From NCBI RefSeq assembly GCF_000970345.1, contig NZ_LAQU01000024.1, forward strand, positions 1-64,000: a stretch of 64,000 nucleotides of DNA, read 5' to 3'. The DNA is from Robbsia andropogonis. GTDB taxonomy: Bacteria; Pseudomonadota; Gammaproteobacteria; Burkholderiales; Burkholderiaceae. Positions 50,644-60,094 of the stretch are shown here, one piece after another (the stretch's first letter is position 1; every line of letters begins with the position of its first letter). Position numbers and translations under genes: made by a program. The notes under the pieces are model-generated. The model was not told where the DNA came from and did no database searches. It saw nothing but the letters and a program-made list of their open reading frames with translations.

Positions 50644-51652
50644 GACCAGACGCGACATTCATACCTCACGCCCGATACTCGCAACCGACCGAATCGAGAT
50701 CATGCAGACCTTCGTCAGGATCGTCGAGGCGGGTAGTCTGTCGGCTGCCGCGGCGCAGTTGGGTACGACACAACCGACGGTGAGCCGACGCCTGCAGTGG
50801 CTGGAAAAAACGTTTGGCGTGCGACTTTTGCAGCGTACGACCCATGCGATGAAGCTGACCGATGACGGCGAACGCTGCTATGACCGCGCAAAGCAATTGC
50901 TGGCGGACTGGGCCACCTTCGAAGCCGATGTACGTGGTGCGGATGCGGAACCTGCCGGGTTGCTGCGTGTCATCGCGCCGCACGCATTCGGACAGCAGCG
51001 CTTCATTCCAGGACTCGCGCGTTTCATGCAGCGCTATCCCCACGTGCAGATCGAATGGCTACTGCACGACCGCGCCGCGGATTTCATCGCGGAAGGCGTG
51101 GATTGCGCGATCCATATCGGCGAGTTGCATGACCCGTCTCTGGTGGCGATTCTGGTGGCGCATGTGCCACGCATCATCGTGGCCGCGCCAGCTGTGCTGG
51201 CGGGTCACCCGATTCCGCAGGATCCGGAGGCGTTGACTGCCCTGCCCTGGCTGTCGTTGCAGCAATTCTATCGCAAAGACCTGACGTTGACGCATGCACT
51301 GACGGGTGCGACAAGGCACATTACGTTTCGCCCGCGAATGACAACCGATAGTCTTTATGCGGTGCGCTCGGCGGCACTGGAAGGTCTGGGTGTCTGTGTC
51401 GCGTCGTCATGGGTCGTGGGGGAAGACATTGCCGTGGGCGCGCTGGTGCAATTGGCGCCGCAATGGCAGGCGGCCCCGCTGCCGGTCTACCTGGTTTATC
51501 CTTATGCGCGTTTTTACCCCGCGAAACTCCGGCGATTTACCGAGATGATGCGGGAATCCATCACGCACCAGATCGACGATCCGGATCGCACCGGCCTGTA
51601 TTCGCCGCTCACGCCGCCGACACGGGTCATTCGTAAGCCGGATAGGACATGA
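50642..51652 (+). CDS. LysR-family transcriptional regulator
   Basis: The protein has about 336 residues. The helix-turn-helix region is MQTFVRIVEAGSLSAAAAQLGTTQPTVSRRLQWLEKTFGV; the effector domain begins GLLRVIAPHAFGQQRFIP. It resembles the CrgA/DsdC-like group that regulates divergent transporters. The start is uncertain: ATG at 50642 adds about 20 residues, and ATG at 50702 fits the helix-turn-helix directly. A long C-terminal tail follows the usual RFTEMM end. It likely regulates the divergent MFS gene. Confidence 0.88.
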   Translation: MTRRDIHTSRPILATDRIEIMQTFVRIVEAGSLSAAAAQLGTTQPTVSRRLQWLEKTFGVRLLQRTTHAMKLTDDGERCYDRAKQLLADWATFEADVRGADAEPAGLLRVIAPHAFGQQRFIPGLARFMQRYPHVQIEWLLHDRAADFIAEGVDCAIHIGELHDPSLVAILVAHVPRIIVAAPAVLAGHPIPQDPEALTALPWLSLQQFYRKDLTLTHALTGATRHITFRPRMTTDSLYAVRSAALEGLGVCVASSWVVGEDIAVGALVQLAPQWQAAPLPVYLVYPYARFYPAKLRRFTEMMRESITHQIDDPDRTGLYSPLTPPTRVIRKPDRT

Positions 51653-51759
51653 AATGCATGGCATGCCTGATCATACTGCGCAACCGATTCTGGATGACTC
51701 CGCAGTGGATCAATGCCCACGGATTCCGATCACGCAGCGCAAGTTCAACCGGCATGCGG

Positions 51760-52476
51760 CTAGCGCGCGGAACCGTTTTTCGGTGCTAGATCATCGCCAA
51801 CAACACGTACCGGCTCTTCGTCGCCGCGCAAAATCTTGCCGATCGCGATGGCCTCGAATGTCTTTCGGTATTTGCTCAGTATATGATCGCGACCACCTAG
51901 CACGCTCAGTGCGTCCGCATGACGATTCAGAAAATCGTCCGTCACTAATACGCGGTAATGCCGACCCTGAAACAGAAACGAAAACTGAAAAGCCGGGATG
52001 GCCTGTTGGCCTATGGGGAACAACCCTGCCGCCTCATCGTTGATAGCGCTTACCACGTGGCCGTCTATCGTGGCGTGTGAGGATTGCCGTTGCAACAAGG
52101 ACGCAACGGTATCGATCAGCAACGGCAAGCGATAGGGCTTGTCGAACACCGCGTCAAACAGATCCTGCCTTTTGCGCGCCTGATCGCTCTGCACCGCGCT
52201 GGCGAGGATCACGGGAATCGTAGCGAACAAGGGATCGGATTTCAGCGCTTCCGCAAGCTCCTGACCCGACATCACCGGCATCATGAAATCGGTAATCACC
52301 AGCGCAGGCAACACGGCCTTGATCAGGTCGAGCGCGGCCCTGCCGTTCGATGCGGCGTACACCTCATAACCTTCGTCCTCCAGTACGAACGCCAGGGACT
52401 CGACAATCAACGATTCATCGTCGACGATGACGAGCTTGGCCTTGGGCGGACGGTACGCGAGAGAGTCGGCCATCAC
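51760..52476 (-). CDS. Response regulator with a DUF1488-like C-terminal domain
   Basis: The protein has 238 residues. A complete receiver domain spans about 14-128: acidic pair D19-D20, phosphoacceptor D63 in ITDFMMPVMSG, the switch S93 in LASAV, and K113 in FDKPYRL. After a short linker, residues 158-225 (FSFLFQGRHYRVLVTDDFL..SKYRKTFEAIAIGKILRG) resemble DUF1488, a small domain of unknown role; there is no DNA-binding or enzymatic output domain. The ATG overlaps the stop of the KaiC-like gene by 4 bases, so the two products should be made together. Confidence 0.82.
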   Translation of the reverse strand: MMADSLAYRPPKAKLVIVDDESLIVESLAFVLEDEGYEVYAASNGRAALDLIKAVLPALVITDFMMPVMSGQELAEALKSDPLFATIPVILASAVQSDQARKRQDLFDAVFDKPYRLPLLIDTVASLLQRQSSHATIDGHVVSAINDEAAGLFPIGQQAIPAFQFSFLFQGRHYRVLVTDDFLNRHADALSVLGGRDHILSKYRKTFEAIAIGKILRGDEEPVRVVGDDLAPKNGSAR

Positions 52477-53936
52477 GTTCCAGCGTTGTCAAGGCCGCCG
52501 GATGGCGTCTCGTGGTTCCGCTCCCCCTCGAGGAAAGGCAAATCGAGCAGGCCATCAACGAACAGGCCACGATCATTGAAGAAAAGCTTACGCGCAGATG
52601 AGTCAAATACGCTATCGCGCACTTTTACAGGAATCATGGCGCGCGCGATACCTTGCGGCGTTTCACGTTGTCGAATCAGTAACAGATTGTCCATCACCGA
52701 CGACAAGGCCGGTGCGGCCGCACCATAGCCCGCCCCGGATACCACGCGTGATTCAAGTGTGGCCACCGTTGTCACACGCAGAGCGCGCAATTCGTTGCTG
52801 AGCGCTGACAGGAACTCCGGCAGACGCCCCCCATTTCCGGCGGCCCGCTCAAACCCACCAAAACCATCGATTGCCACACGATGAACCCGAAACTGCCGCA
52901 CCGCCTCAAGCAATTGATGGCCAAGCGCATCGAGAAGGTTTTCAGTCAGCGGATTCCACATGATATAAACCGCACCCGATGCGATCAGTGCCTCCAGATC
53001 AATTCCGAACGCCGCGGCTTTGAGCGTCAGACGCGCACGCGTCTCATAGAAGCCGAAATACAGCGCTGGATGTTCGGGCGTTGCCGCTGTCAGGAAATTG
53101 AGGCAGCATGTCGTCTTGCCACTTCCCGACGGCCCCAGCAACAATGTGACCGACGAAGCTGGCAGACCGCCACCAATCAACGGGTCCAGACCGGTAATAC
53201 CGCTTGGAACACGCAAGGACTCGGGAGACTCCAGATTGCTCGGTCGCGCCAGCACCGCCTCGAGCCTGGGATAGACGGATATCCCATTCGAGGCAATGTT
53301 GTATTGGTGCATGCCGTTGATCGCATCGCTGCCGCGCGATTTCGTCACCTTCAATTGACGAATCGTACGCGACCCTACTTCCTCGCTCTGCAATTGGATC
53401 ACACCATCAACCATTGTGTGTTCCGGGCTGGCGTCATCGATTCGTGCGCTAGTCAAAAACAGCACCGTGCAATGCGTAAATGCCGCGTGGCCTTGCAGTT
53501 CGGCTACGAAAGATTTGACATCCAAATCGGTGTCGCCCCGATCGCGTGCGTTCAGCAGCCCATCCATGACCAACATCGAGCATTGCTGGCGAGACAGTTC
53601 CTTGCGCAGCACGGCCACCAACGCTGACAATCCTTCATCGCGCAGTGTCTGGAACAAGCTGATGTAGACGAGTTCCGTGCCGATGACCGAAGCATCGAAG
53701 AAATCGAGCGTCGACAAGGACTGGAACAACCGGTCGTGCGACTCCGCCAGCAGCGTAACGTAGAGGATCTTACTTCCTGCACGCGCCTGACCGAACGCCA
53801 CTTGATTGGCCAGGATCGTCTTACCTGCCCCGGGCATGCCCTGAATAATGTATGACGATCCGGCGATCACCCCCCCGCACAGGATGGTATCCAGGCCGGG
53901 CACGCCGCTCTGCACGCGCTGCAGTTGTTTTCCCAT
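52473..53936 (-). CDS. KaiC-like double RecA-fold ATPase
   Basis: A protein of about 487 residues with two tandem KaiC domains. The first has Walker A GMPGAGKT (near 33-40) and MLVMDGLLNARD; the second has LLGPSGSGKT (near 266-275) and VAIDGFGGFE. The catalytic Glu pair of KaiC is reduced to a single Glu in both halves (LAESHD and FYETRA). By eye, the phosphorylation site ST of cyanobacterial KaiC aligns with SS in ALSSVMDN. No kaiA or kaiB lies nearby. The start is uncertain: 53936 fits family length, 53972 is the longest frame, and neither has a strong ribosome binding site. The role is probably signalling or stress response through the coupled response regulator. Confidence 0.85.
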   Translation of the reverse strand: MGKQLQRVQSGVPGLDTILCGGVIAGSSYIIQGMPGAGKTILANQVAFGQARAGSKILYVTLLAESHDRLFQSLSTLDFFDASVIGTELVYISLFQTLRDEGLSALVAVLRKELSRQQCSMLVMDGLLNARDRGDTDLDVKSFVAELQGHAAFTHCTVLFLTSARIDDASPEHTMVDGVIQLQSEEVGSRTIRQLKVTKSRGSDAINGMHQYNIASNGISVYPRLEAVLARPSNLESPESLRVPSGITGLDPLIGGGLPASSVTLLLGPSGSGKTTCCLNFLTAATPEHPALYFGFYETRARLTLKAAAFGIDLEALIASGAVYIMWNPLTENLLDALGHQLLEAVRQFRVHRVAIDGFGGFERAAGNGGRLPEFLSALSNELRALRVTTVATLESRVVSGAGYGAAAPALSSVMDNLLLIRQRETPQGIARAMIPVKVRDSVFDSSARKLFFNDRGLFVDGLLDLPFLEGERNHETPSGGLDNAGT

Positions 53937-54184
53937 TTCAATCTTTATATGAGCCGCCTGATGAACTTGCATTGGCCGATAGCGCGGGCGCGCACGGCCC
54001 GCGCATGACCGTCGACATTATGATACATGATGGACCTGCGAGTTCGCATCGGGGAGCAATCCTTTCTCCCTCGGTGCCCGGCGTGGCTAAAGATTGGCAC
54101 GGCACACCCTGGACAGGATGCGTCGCGCTGGCTGTTGCATGAAAGTGTTTTGTAAGACGAATTAACCTTTCCGACATCGATCAT

Positions 54185-54208
54185 GAACGGCGCCGAAAGT
54201 CGCCGTTC
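54185..54208 (-). terminator. Hairpin after the cytochrome c gene
   Basis: GAACGGCG and CGCCGTTC form a perfect 8-bp stem with an 8-base loop, starting 13 bases beyond the cytochrome stop codon at 54221. No T-run follows on the minus strand. It may separate the dehydrogenase operon from the KaiC-like gene. Confidence 0.4.
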
Positions 54209-54220
54209 TGGTTTTGCTGA

Positions 54221-55618
54221 TCAATGTTTCGCCACCGGAGAAACCCGTTTTTGCGCCGCTTCCGTTGGCGTCGCCGGCAGGGTCTGGCGGACCTTCGCGA
54301 CCATGTCCGGTGTGACAGCAGGCGCATCGTTGCCCCAACCGGAACGAACAAAGGTCAGCAGCTCGGCGATATCGCGGTCGTCAAGACGCGACGCAAATGC
54401 CGGCATGGCGTAATGCGTCGGAGCGGACGTTGTCCACGGCATTTCAGCGCCGGCGAGCACGATGTGGATCAATGACGTCGGGTCCTGGGTGTTGACCGTC
54501 GTGCTAAGCGCCAAGGCCGGGAACGTTTCTTTCCAACCCAGCCCATTCGTTCGATGGCATGCCGCGCAGTTGTTCAAGAACTGGATGGCGCCGTTGCTGC
54601 TCGCCTGGCCGTTATGGAACATTTGCTCGGTGGCGTTGTTATAGACCAGGGGAACCTGATCTGGATGCACGGCCTTCAGCGTCTTCAGATACGTTGCGAT
54701 AGCACCAAGATCATCGTCGGTCATGAACTGTGTGCTGTTCTCGACCACTTCAGCCATGCCGCCGAATGCCGCGGAATGGGCGTTACGCCCCCCCTTGAGG
54801 AATGACACGATATCGGCCTCGGTCCACTTCCCCAGGCCATCATTGACATCACCACGCAGGTTCTTCGCGAGGTAGCCGTCGATCACCGCACCTGACAGGA
54901 ACATCGATCCGTCATCAGTCAAGGCGGATTCCTGCATGGTTACCTTGCGTGGCGTATGGCACGCCGAGCAGTGTGCCAACCCTTCGACCAGGTAACGGCC
55001 ACGTGCCACCGGGTCGGCGTCTTGGATCGGCGTGTCCTCGGTCACGACATCGGGCGCGTACAGTTTGCGCCAGGCGGCCAAAGGCCAGCGCATTGACATG
55101 GGCCAGGGAATATCCGGTGCCTTGTTGGCTTGCGCCACCGGTGCGACACCATTCATGAAGTAGGCATACAGCGCCTTGATATCGGCCGGCTTGACCTTCG
55201 CGTACGACGGATAAGGCATCGCCGGGTACAACGTATTACCATTTTTCGCCACGCCATGTCGCACGGCGCGATCGAAATCCTCGAGCGTATAGGTGCCGAT
55301 GCCGTTGATCTTGTCCGGCGTTATGTTCGACGAGTAGATCGTACCGATGGGTGTCGCCATCGGCAGGCCTCCCGCAAACGACTTACCGCCCTTGGCCGTA
55401 TGGCATGCAATACAATCACCGACCCTCGCCAGATACGCCCCCTGCTTGATCTGTTGCGCCTGATCACCGTCCGGGGATGATTGCGCCGTTTGGGCATGGA
55501 CTGTGGCAGGGGCACCGGTCAATCCCATCATCGCCGTGAGCACCAATGACGACAGAACGACCGATGCGCGCATCCTACGGACCGGTGCCGCGGCGCGTTT
55601 GGTATTTTTTTTCATCAT
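54221..55618 (-). CDS. Triheme cytochrome c subunit of gluconate/alcohol-type dehydrogenase
   Basis: This is a 465-residue exported cytochrome. After a signal peptide (basic start, SSLVLTAMMGLTGAPATVHAQ) come three heme sites CIACH, CSACH and CAACH, one per domain, with Met ligands likely in GLPMATP-, GSMFLSG- and YAMPAF-type segments. It passes electrons from the periplasmic flavoprotein to ubiquinone or the terminal oxidase. The ATG follows AAGGGG. The flavoprotein gene ends 7 bases upstream, so the three genes form one operon. Confidence 0.92.
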   Translation of the reverse strand: MMKKNTKRAAAPVRRMRASVVLSSLVLTAMMGLTGAPATVHAQTAQSSPDGDQAQQIKQGAYLARVGDCIACHTAKGGKSFAGGLPMATPIGTIYSSNITPDKINGIGTYTLEDFDRAVRHGVAKNGNTLYPAMPYPSYAKVKPADIKALYAYFMNGVAPVAQANKAPDIPWPMSMRWPLAAWRKLYAPDVVTEDTPIQDADPVARGRYLVEGLAHCSACHTPRKVTMQESALTDDGSMFLSGAVIDGYLAKNLRGDVNDGLGKWTEADIVSFLKGGRNAHSAAFGGMAEVVENSTQFMTDDDLGAIATYLKTLKAVHPDQVPLVYNNATEQMFHNGQASSNGAIQFLNNCAACHRTNGLGWKETFPALALSTTVNTQDPTSLIHIVLAGAEMPWTTSAPTHYAMPAFASRLDDRDIAELLTFVRSGWGNDAPAVTPDMVAKVRQTLPATPTEAAQKRVSPVAKH

Positions 55619-55625
55619 CGACCCC

Positions 55626-57407
55626 TTATGCCTGCACCAGCGGACCCGGGCTCTTCAGGTACTGTTCTCGGATAGCCTTCGCCGACCAATACGCCAGCGC
55701 CGTGACCAGACCGGTAGGGTTATAGCCCATGTTTTGCGGGAACAGGCACGCACCCGTGACGAACACGTTCGAGACGTCCCAGCTCTGACAGTAGCGATTG
55801 ACAGCGCTTTCCATCGGGTTCGCGCCCATGATGGCACCACCGGTCAAGTGTGTGCTCTGGTAGACCCGGGTATCCCAATGCGCGCCCTTCTTGCGAATCG
55901 CACGATAGACGCCATCGTTCGGAATGGCCCTTGCAACCTTTTCCATCTCGTCGCCCATATGGCCAAGCATCGCGAACTCGTTGTCATGCCAGTCGAACGT
56001 CATACGCAATAGCGGAAGTCCGTACTTGTCCTTGTAGGTAGGGTCGAGATCCAAATAGCGGTCCTTATAAGCCATCACGGAGCCGGAGATACCGATGGTC
56101 ATATAGCGCTGGTAGGCATCTTGGACACCCTTTTTCCAATCGCTTCCCCACGACGGCGTGCCCGGGACGGTTGGTGCCTGACCGATTGGTCGGCCACCGG
56201 TGCTCAAGGTACGGATGCTGGCACCACCAACGAAACCCAACGGCCCATGGTCGAATTGGTCGCCATTCAAGTCGTCCATGCCGACGGCACCCGCGCCCGT
56301 CCCGGCGAAGCGGTTCAGCGCTGTACCCTTCGGCAGCATGACATTGATACCGCCGTTCATCTGATAGGCGAAATTGCGGCCGACCGTGCCGTCTCCTGTC
56401 AACGGGTCGTATTGCTTGCCGATACCGGACAACAACATCAGTCGCACGTTATGCGTCTGGAATGCGGTAAGGATCACCAGATCGGCAGGCTGCTCGACTT
56501 CGCGCCCTTGCGAATCGATATACGTCACGCCAGTGGCTTTCTTGCCCGTATTATCGAGATTCACTTTCAGGACGTGGGATTCGGTGCGTAATTCGAAATT
56601 CTTGCGCTTCAGCAGCACCGGCATGATCGTTGTTTGGGGAGATGCCTTCGAGTACATATAGCACCCGTAGTTCTCACAAAAACCGCAGTAGTTACACGGT
56701 CCGATCCGTACCCCATATGGGTTTGTATAAGGCTCTGATGCATTGGCCGCAGGTGCCATGTAAGGGTGGAAGCCTGTTTCCCGAGCGGCTTTCTCGAACA
56801 GCATGCCGCTATATTGCTTCTGCAGCGGTGCGGTCGGGAATTCGTCGGTGCGCGGGGCTTCCAGCGGATTGCCCCCATCAGCCCCCGTCTTCTTGCCGTC
56901 GATGTTGCCGGCCTTGCCAGACACCGCCATCAGTTTTTCAGAGAAGTCGTAATACGGCTCCAGGTCGGCATAAGTAACGCCGTGATCCTGTAACAACATG
57001 TCATCTGGGACAAACTTCTTGCCATAACGCTCGGTGTAACGCGTCTTCATCTCCAGTTCTTCGGGCAGATTGCGATACATCATGCCGTTCCAGTGGAAAC
57101 CCGCGCCCCCCACGCCGTTACCCAGCAGGAAAGAACCATGTTGCCGGTAAGGCACTGCGGTCAACTGCATGTTGTGACGAATCGTACAGGTTTCGCCGGA
57201 CAGTTGTTGGAACAGCTTGCCACGAGTGGAATACGCCAGTTCGTCGATGACCTTCGGGTAAGCGGCGTCGGTGGGCGTATCGCGAAATTCGCCGCGCTCC
57301 AGCGCCAGAACATTCATGCCGGTATCCGTCAATTCCATACCCATGATCGCGCCGGTCCACCCGAAGCCGATCAGCACAACATCTACTTTGTCTTTTTTAA
57401 TCGCCAT
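55626..57407 (-). CDS. GMC-family flavoprotein, large subunit of gluconate 2-dehydrogenase type
   Basis: A protein of about 593 residues starting MAIKKDKVDVVLIGFGWTGAI, the FAD dinucleotide fold. GNGVGGAGFHWNGMMYRN is the family flavin region. A Cys cluster (CNYCGFCENYGCY) near the middle is typical of this gluconate/2-ketogluconate/sorbitol dehydrogenase group. The C-terminal QSTHLTGGAIMGANPMESAVNRYCQSWDVSNVFVTGACLFPQN holds the catalytic His/Asn region. It has no signal of its own and should be co-exported with the Tat subunit. AGGAAGGG lies before the ATG at 57407, one base after the previous stop. Confidence 0.92.
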   Translation of the reverse strand: MAIKKDKVDVVLIGFGWTGAIMGMELTDTGMNVLALERGEFRDTPTDAAYPKVIDELAYSTRGKLFQQLSGETCTIRHNMQLTAVPYRQHGSFLLGNGVGGAGFHWNGMMYRNLPEELEMKTRYTERYGKKFVPDDMLLQDHGVTYADLEPYYDFSEKLMAVSGKAGNIDGKKTGADGGNPLEAPRTDEFPTAPLQKQYSGMLFEKAARETGFHPYMAPAANASEPYTNPYGVRIGPCNYCGFCENYGCYMYSKASPQTTIMPVLLKRKNFELRTESHVLKVNLDNTGKKATGVTYIDSQGREVEQPADLVILTAFQTHNVRLMLLSGIGKQYDPLTGDGTVGRNFAYQMNGGINVMLPKGTALNRFAGTGAGAVGMDDLNGDQFDHGPLGFVGGASIRTLSTGGRPIGQAPTVPGTPSWGSDWKKGVQDAYQRYMTIGISGSVMAYKDRYLDLDPTYKDKYGLPLLRMTFDWHDNEFAMLGHMGDEMEKVARAIPNDGVYRAIRKKGAHWDTRVYQSTHLTGGAIMGANPMESAVNRYCQSWDVSNVFVTGACLFPQNMGYNPTGLVTALAYWSAKAIREQYLKSPGPLVQA

Positions 57408-57408
57408 C

Positions 57409-58155
57409 TCAACCCTTCCTTCCTGAAATTGACACCGGCCCATACGGATACCTCACGTTCGGCTTGTCGATCCAGTCCAGAAAGTCGGCGCGTGCTCCAG
57501 GGAATCCCACCATCTTCCAGCCGCCCATATCTTTATTGCCACCATAAATGGGATCGGCGAAATAGCCCTCTTTCGTGGTTTTCAATAGGAACCCAAAGAA
57601 TGTTTTGGCAGGTACCTTGTCGAATTGGGGCTTGCCTGCCTCGATATCTTTCAATACCCGCAGTTGCTGGTCCTTTGTCAGATGCGCGAATGCATGACCT
57701 TCGACGCTGTTCGCGTATGCATCCGCTTCCGCGATGCCTAAACGAAAAATCTGACGGGGTGTCAAATTCAATTGATAGCCCATCTCCGGCGGCTGATCCG
57801 GATGAAACGGGCCTTGCATATACCAAAGCTGACCATGACCGTAAGGCGTTTCCATTTGCTTGTCGATAAACACCGGGACATCCGCTTCGATCGCACCTGC
57901 CCCGTATTCATCGGAGGGAATCAGATGATCCACCGCGGCTTTGAGAAAGGCGTATTCACCCGCGGTGAAATAGGCCGGCTTGTACGACGTGTTCGCCAGC
58001 GGGTGCTGCTCCTTGCCACTATCGACGGACTTGGTGTCGTTAGGCATTGAACACCCGGTTTGCGAGATGGCCGCACCGGTAGCCAGACTTGATGCGGGGA
58101 CGATCGCCAAGACCTGGCGCAAGAACCGTCTGCGCGGCTCCTTTTGTTCAGACAT
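57409..58155 (-). CDS. Gluconate 2-dehydrogenase subunit 3 family protein (Tat-exported, possible lipoprotein)
   Basis: A 248-residue gamma subunit. The N-terminus PRRRFLRQVLAIVPASSLATGAAISQTGC has a twin-arginine motif followed by a possible lipobox ending at Cys. The body (YFTAGEYAFLKAAVDHLIPSDEYGAGAIEADVPVFIDKQM ... GYFADPIYGGNKDMGGWKMVGFPGA) matches the gluconate_2-dh3 family. It probably carries the flavoprotein through the Tat system and anchors the complex. GGAGAGG precedes the ATG. It is the first gene of the operon. Confidence 0.92.
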   Translation of the reverse strand: MSEQKEPRRRFLRQVLAIVPASSLATGAAISQTGCSMPNDTKSVDSGKEQHPLANTSYKPAYFTAGEYAFLKAAVDHLIPSDEYGAGAIEADVPVFIDKQMETPYGHGQLWYMQGPFHPDQPPEMGYQLNLTPRQIFRLGIAEADAYANSVEGHAFAHLTKDQQLRVLKDIEAGKPQFDKVPAKTFFGFLLKTTKEGYFADPIYGGNKDMGGWKMVGFPGARADFLDWIDKPNVRYPYGPVSISGRKG

Positions 58156-58847
58156 GCTGCCTCTCCGGGTTTCGCGAAGGTCGTAAGGGAACCTTTCAAC
58201 GAGCGGAATTATAGAGACAGATAGCGACTAATTGTCGCAGCAATTTATTTATTGACGCTTTTGAGACGGAATTGTTGCTTTAATATTCCACAAATATCTT
58301 TTTCGTAATCCATGAACACGTGCGAAACGGGACGGTCGATCGTTGATCACATTCGCGCATATGCTGCTCCCAATATCACTGATCTAGATAACATTTTGAG
58401 ATAACGAAGATTTATTCAATACGCATTGCTAGGACACCACATGCTTGGCCAGTTATAACCGCAATGGATTCTTCGCTCATCACGACAGATGTCATGACGT
58501 CCGGGGAATTCCCCCGGGTTGACTTTCGATCGACTTGTTAGCCCGTGTAGTTACAGGGATGGCAAATCCTGGTGGTATGCCATACCCATACGGCATAGCG
58601 AACAATCGATACACAAGCAGGCTTCCATGATCGGCAATTAGTTGCCTAGCCAATCATATATCGTATAATTGTGGCAGTTGCTAACGCTGGCGCTGACATG
58701 CGCATCCGTCGTACGCCGTAAGCGCTTGCGCGATTCCCTGATGTGCATGCCAGCGGACATGCACATCACTCGGGCGTCGTCCCGCTTGCTCGGGATCGGC
58801 GTGTGTGATTTGCGAAAGACGATGAAGCTCACGTGAGAATAAATTAG
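58156..58847. promoter_or_regulatory. Intergenic region with divergent promoters for the dehydrogenase operon and the Bcr/CflA gene
   Basis: No gene is seen in these 690 bases. On the minus strand a TATAAT -10 (58208-58213) lies 52 bases before the dehydrogenase operon, with a weak -35 and the inverted repeat GCGAC-TAATT-GTCGC (58224-58238) between the two elements. On the plus strand TTGCCT (58642-58647), a 16-base spacer and TATAAT (58664-58669) form a good sigma-70-type promoter 179 bases before the MFS gene. Confidence 0.5.
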
Positions 58848-60089
58848 ATGAACGTGTCGGATGGGAAGCCCGGAACACGCTCGACAGACATTGCAGCCCC
58901 CCTTCGATCGACCGTACCGAAAGCGCCATTGTGGCTGCTGGTGATGATCACCATCAGCGGCACGCTGGCGATGCATATCTTTGTACCTGCCTTGCCGGAC
59001 GCCGCGCATGCGTTTGGTGTCGGGCCGGCGGCGATGCAAGCGACGATAAGCGTCTACATCATTGGTCTGGCATTTGGACAACTCGTTTATGGCCCGCTCT
59101 CGGACGGGTTGGGACGCCGGCCGATGCTGCTATTTGGGCTGGCGCTTTATGGCGTCGCAAGTGCGATCGCGATGTGCGCGACCAGCGTTCACGTCTTGAT
59201 CGTCGCGCGTCTATTTCAGGCGCTGGGCGGCTGCGCGGGTCTGGCGCTAGGCCGCGCTATTGTGCGTGATACATCAGCCAGCGACGAAGCCGTACGCGCG
59301 CTGGCGCTCATGAACCTCATGATGATGGTCGGACCCGGCTTCGCCCCGCTCGCCGCATGGGGTCTGGTGAGCATCGGCGGTTGGCGCCTGGTCTTTGTTG
59401 TCTTGACGGTACTCGGCACGGCAACCCTGTTCCTGACATGGCGGATGATCCCCGAGACCGGATCACCGAGCGGGAACGTCAGCGCCGCGAAACTGCTGCG
59501 CGATTACGGCACCTTGCTGCGCGTGCCGGCTTTTCTGGGATACGCCATCGGCGGAGGATGCGCGACAACGTCGATCTATGGCTATATCGCGGCAGCGCCG
59601 TTCATCGTGATGCAGGTACTGCATCGCCCGTTGGGGGAGGTCGGAATCTATCTTGCTCTGCTGATCGTGGGCATGTCGATCGGCAACGCGACCACGCGGC
59701 GCTTGATTCGAGGTGTCTCTCTGACACGTTTGTTGATTGCCGGGAATATCGTCAGCCTCGCTTCGGCTGTCGCGCTCTTGTTGATCGTGCTTGCCGACAC
59801 GCTCACCGTAAGCTCGGCGGTGGGATGTACGTTCCTGTTCGCTTTGGGCGCGGGCTTGTCGAGTCCCGCGGCATTAAGCAAGGCATTGGCCGTCGACAAT
59901 CGCCTGACTGGTTCGGCCGCCGGACTCTATGGTTTCACGCAGATGGCGGTGGGATCGCTCTGCACGACGCTCACCAGCCTGGGCGGACATCCGGCGCTCG
60001 CGGCGGCCGTTGTATTGACGGGCGCGGCGCTGATTGCGCAGGGCGGTTTTATCTGCGCGCTGCGGTACGAACGACGCAATGCTGCGTGA
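58848..60089 (+). CDS. Bcr/CflA family multidrug efflux MFS transporter
   Basis: The 413-residue protein has twelve helices. SGTLAMHIFVPALPDAAHAF and GLAFGQLVYGPLSDGLGRRPMLL are the helix 1 and helix 2-3 signatures of the Bcr/CflA group, and RLFQALGGCAGLALGRAIVRD is motif C-like. Members export bicyclomycin, sulfonamides, chloramphenicol or cysteine-type metabolites. The ATG has only a weak GAG upstream. It faces the chemoreceptor gene, with 5 bases between the stops. Confidence 0.88.
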   Translation: MNVSDGKPGTRSTDIAAPLRSTVPKAPLWLLVMITISGTLAMHIFVPALPDAAHAFGVGPAAMQATISVYIIGLAFGQLVYGPLSDGLGRRPMLLFGLALYGVASAIAMCATSVHVLIVARLFQALGGCAGLALGRAIVRDTSASDEAVRALALMNLMMMVGPGFAPLAAWGLVSIGGWRLVFVVLTVLGTATLFLTWRMIPETGSPSGNVSAAKLLRDYGTLLRVPAFLGYAIGGGCATTSIYGYIAAAPFIVMQVLHRPLGEVGIYLALLIVGMSIGNATTRRLIRGVSLTRLLIAGNIVSLASAVALLLIVLADTLTVSSAVGCTFLFALGAGLSSPAALSKALAVDNRLTGSAAGLYGFTQMAVGSLCTTLTSLGGHPALAAAVVLTGAALIAQGGFICALRYERRNAA

Positions 60090-60094
60090 AGAGG

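Noticed and set aside
58638-59081. 147-codon minus-strand frame upstream of and overlapping the Bcr/CflA gene
   Set aside because: It overlaps the start of a clear MFS gene and a good promoter; Arg-rich with no motif.
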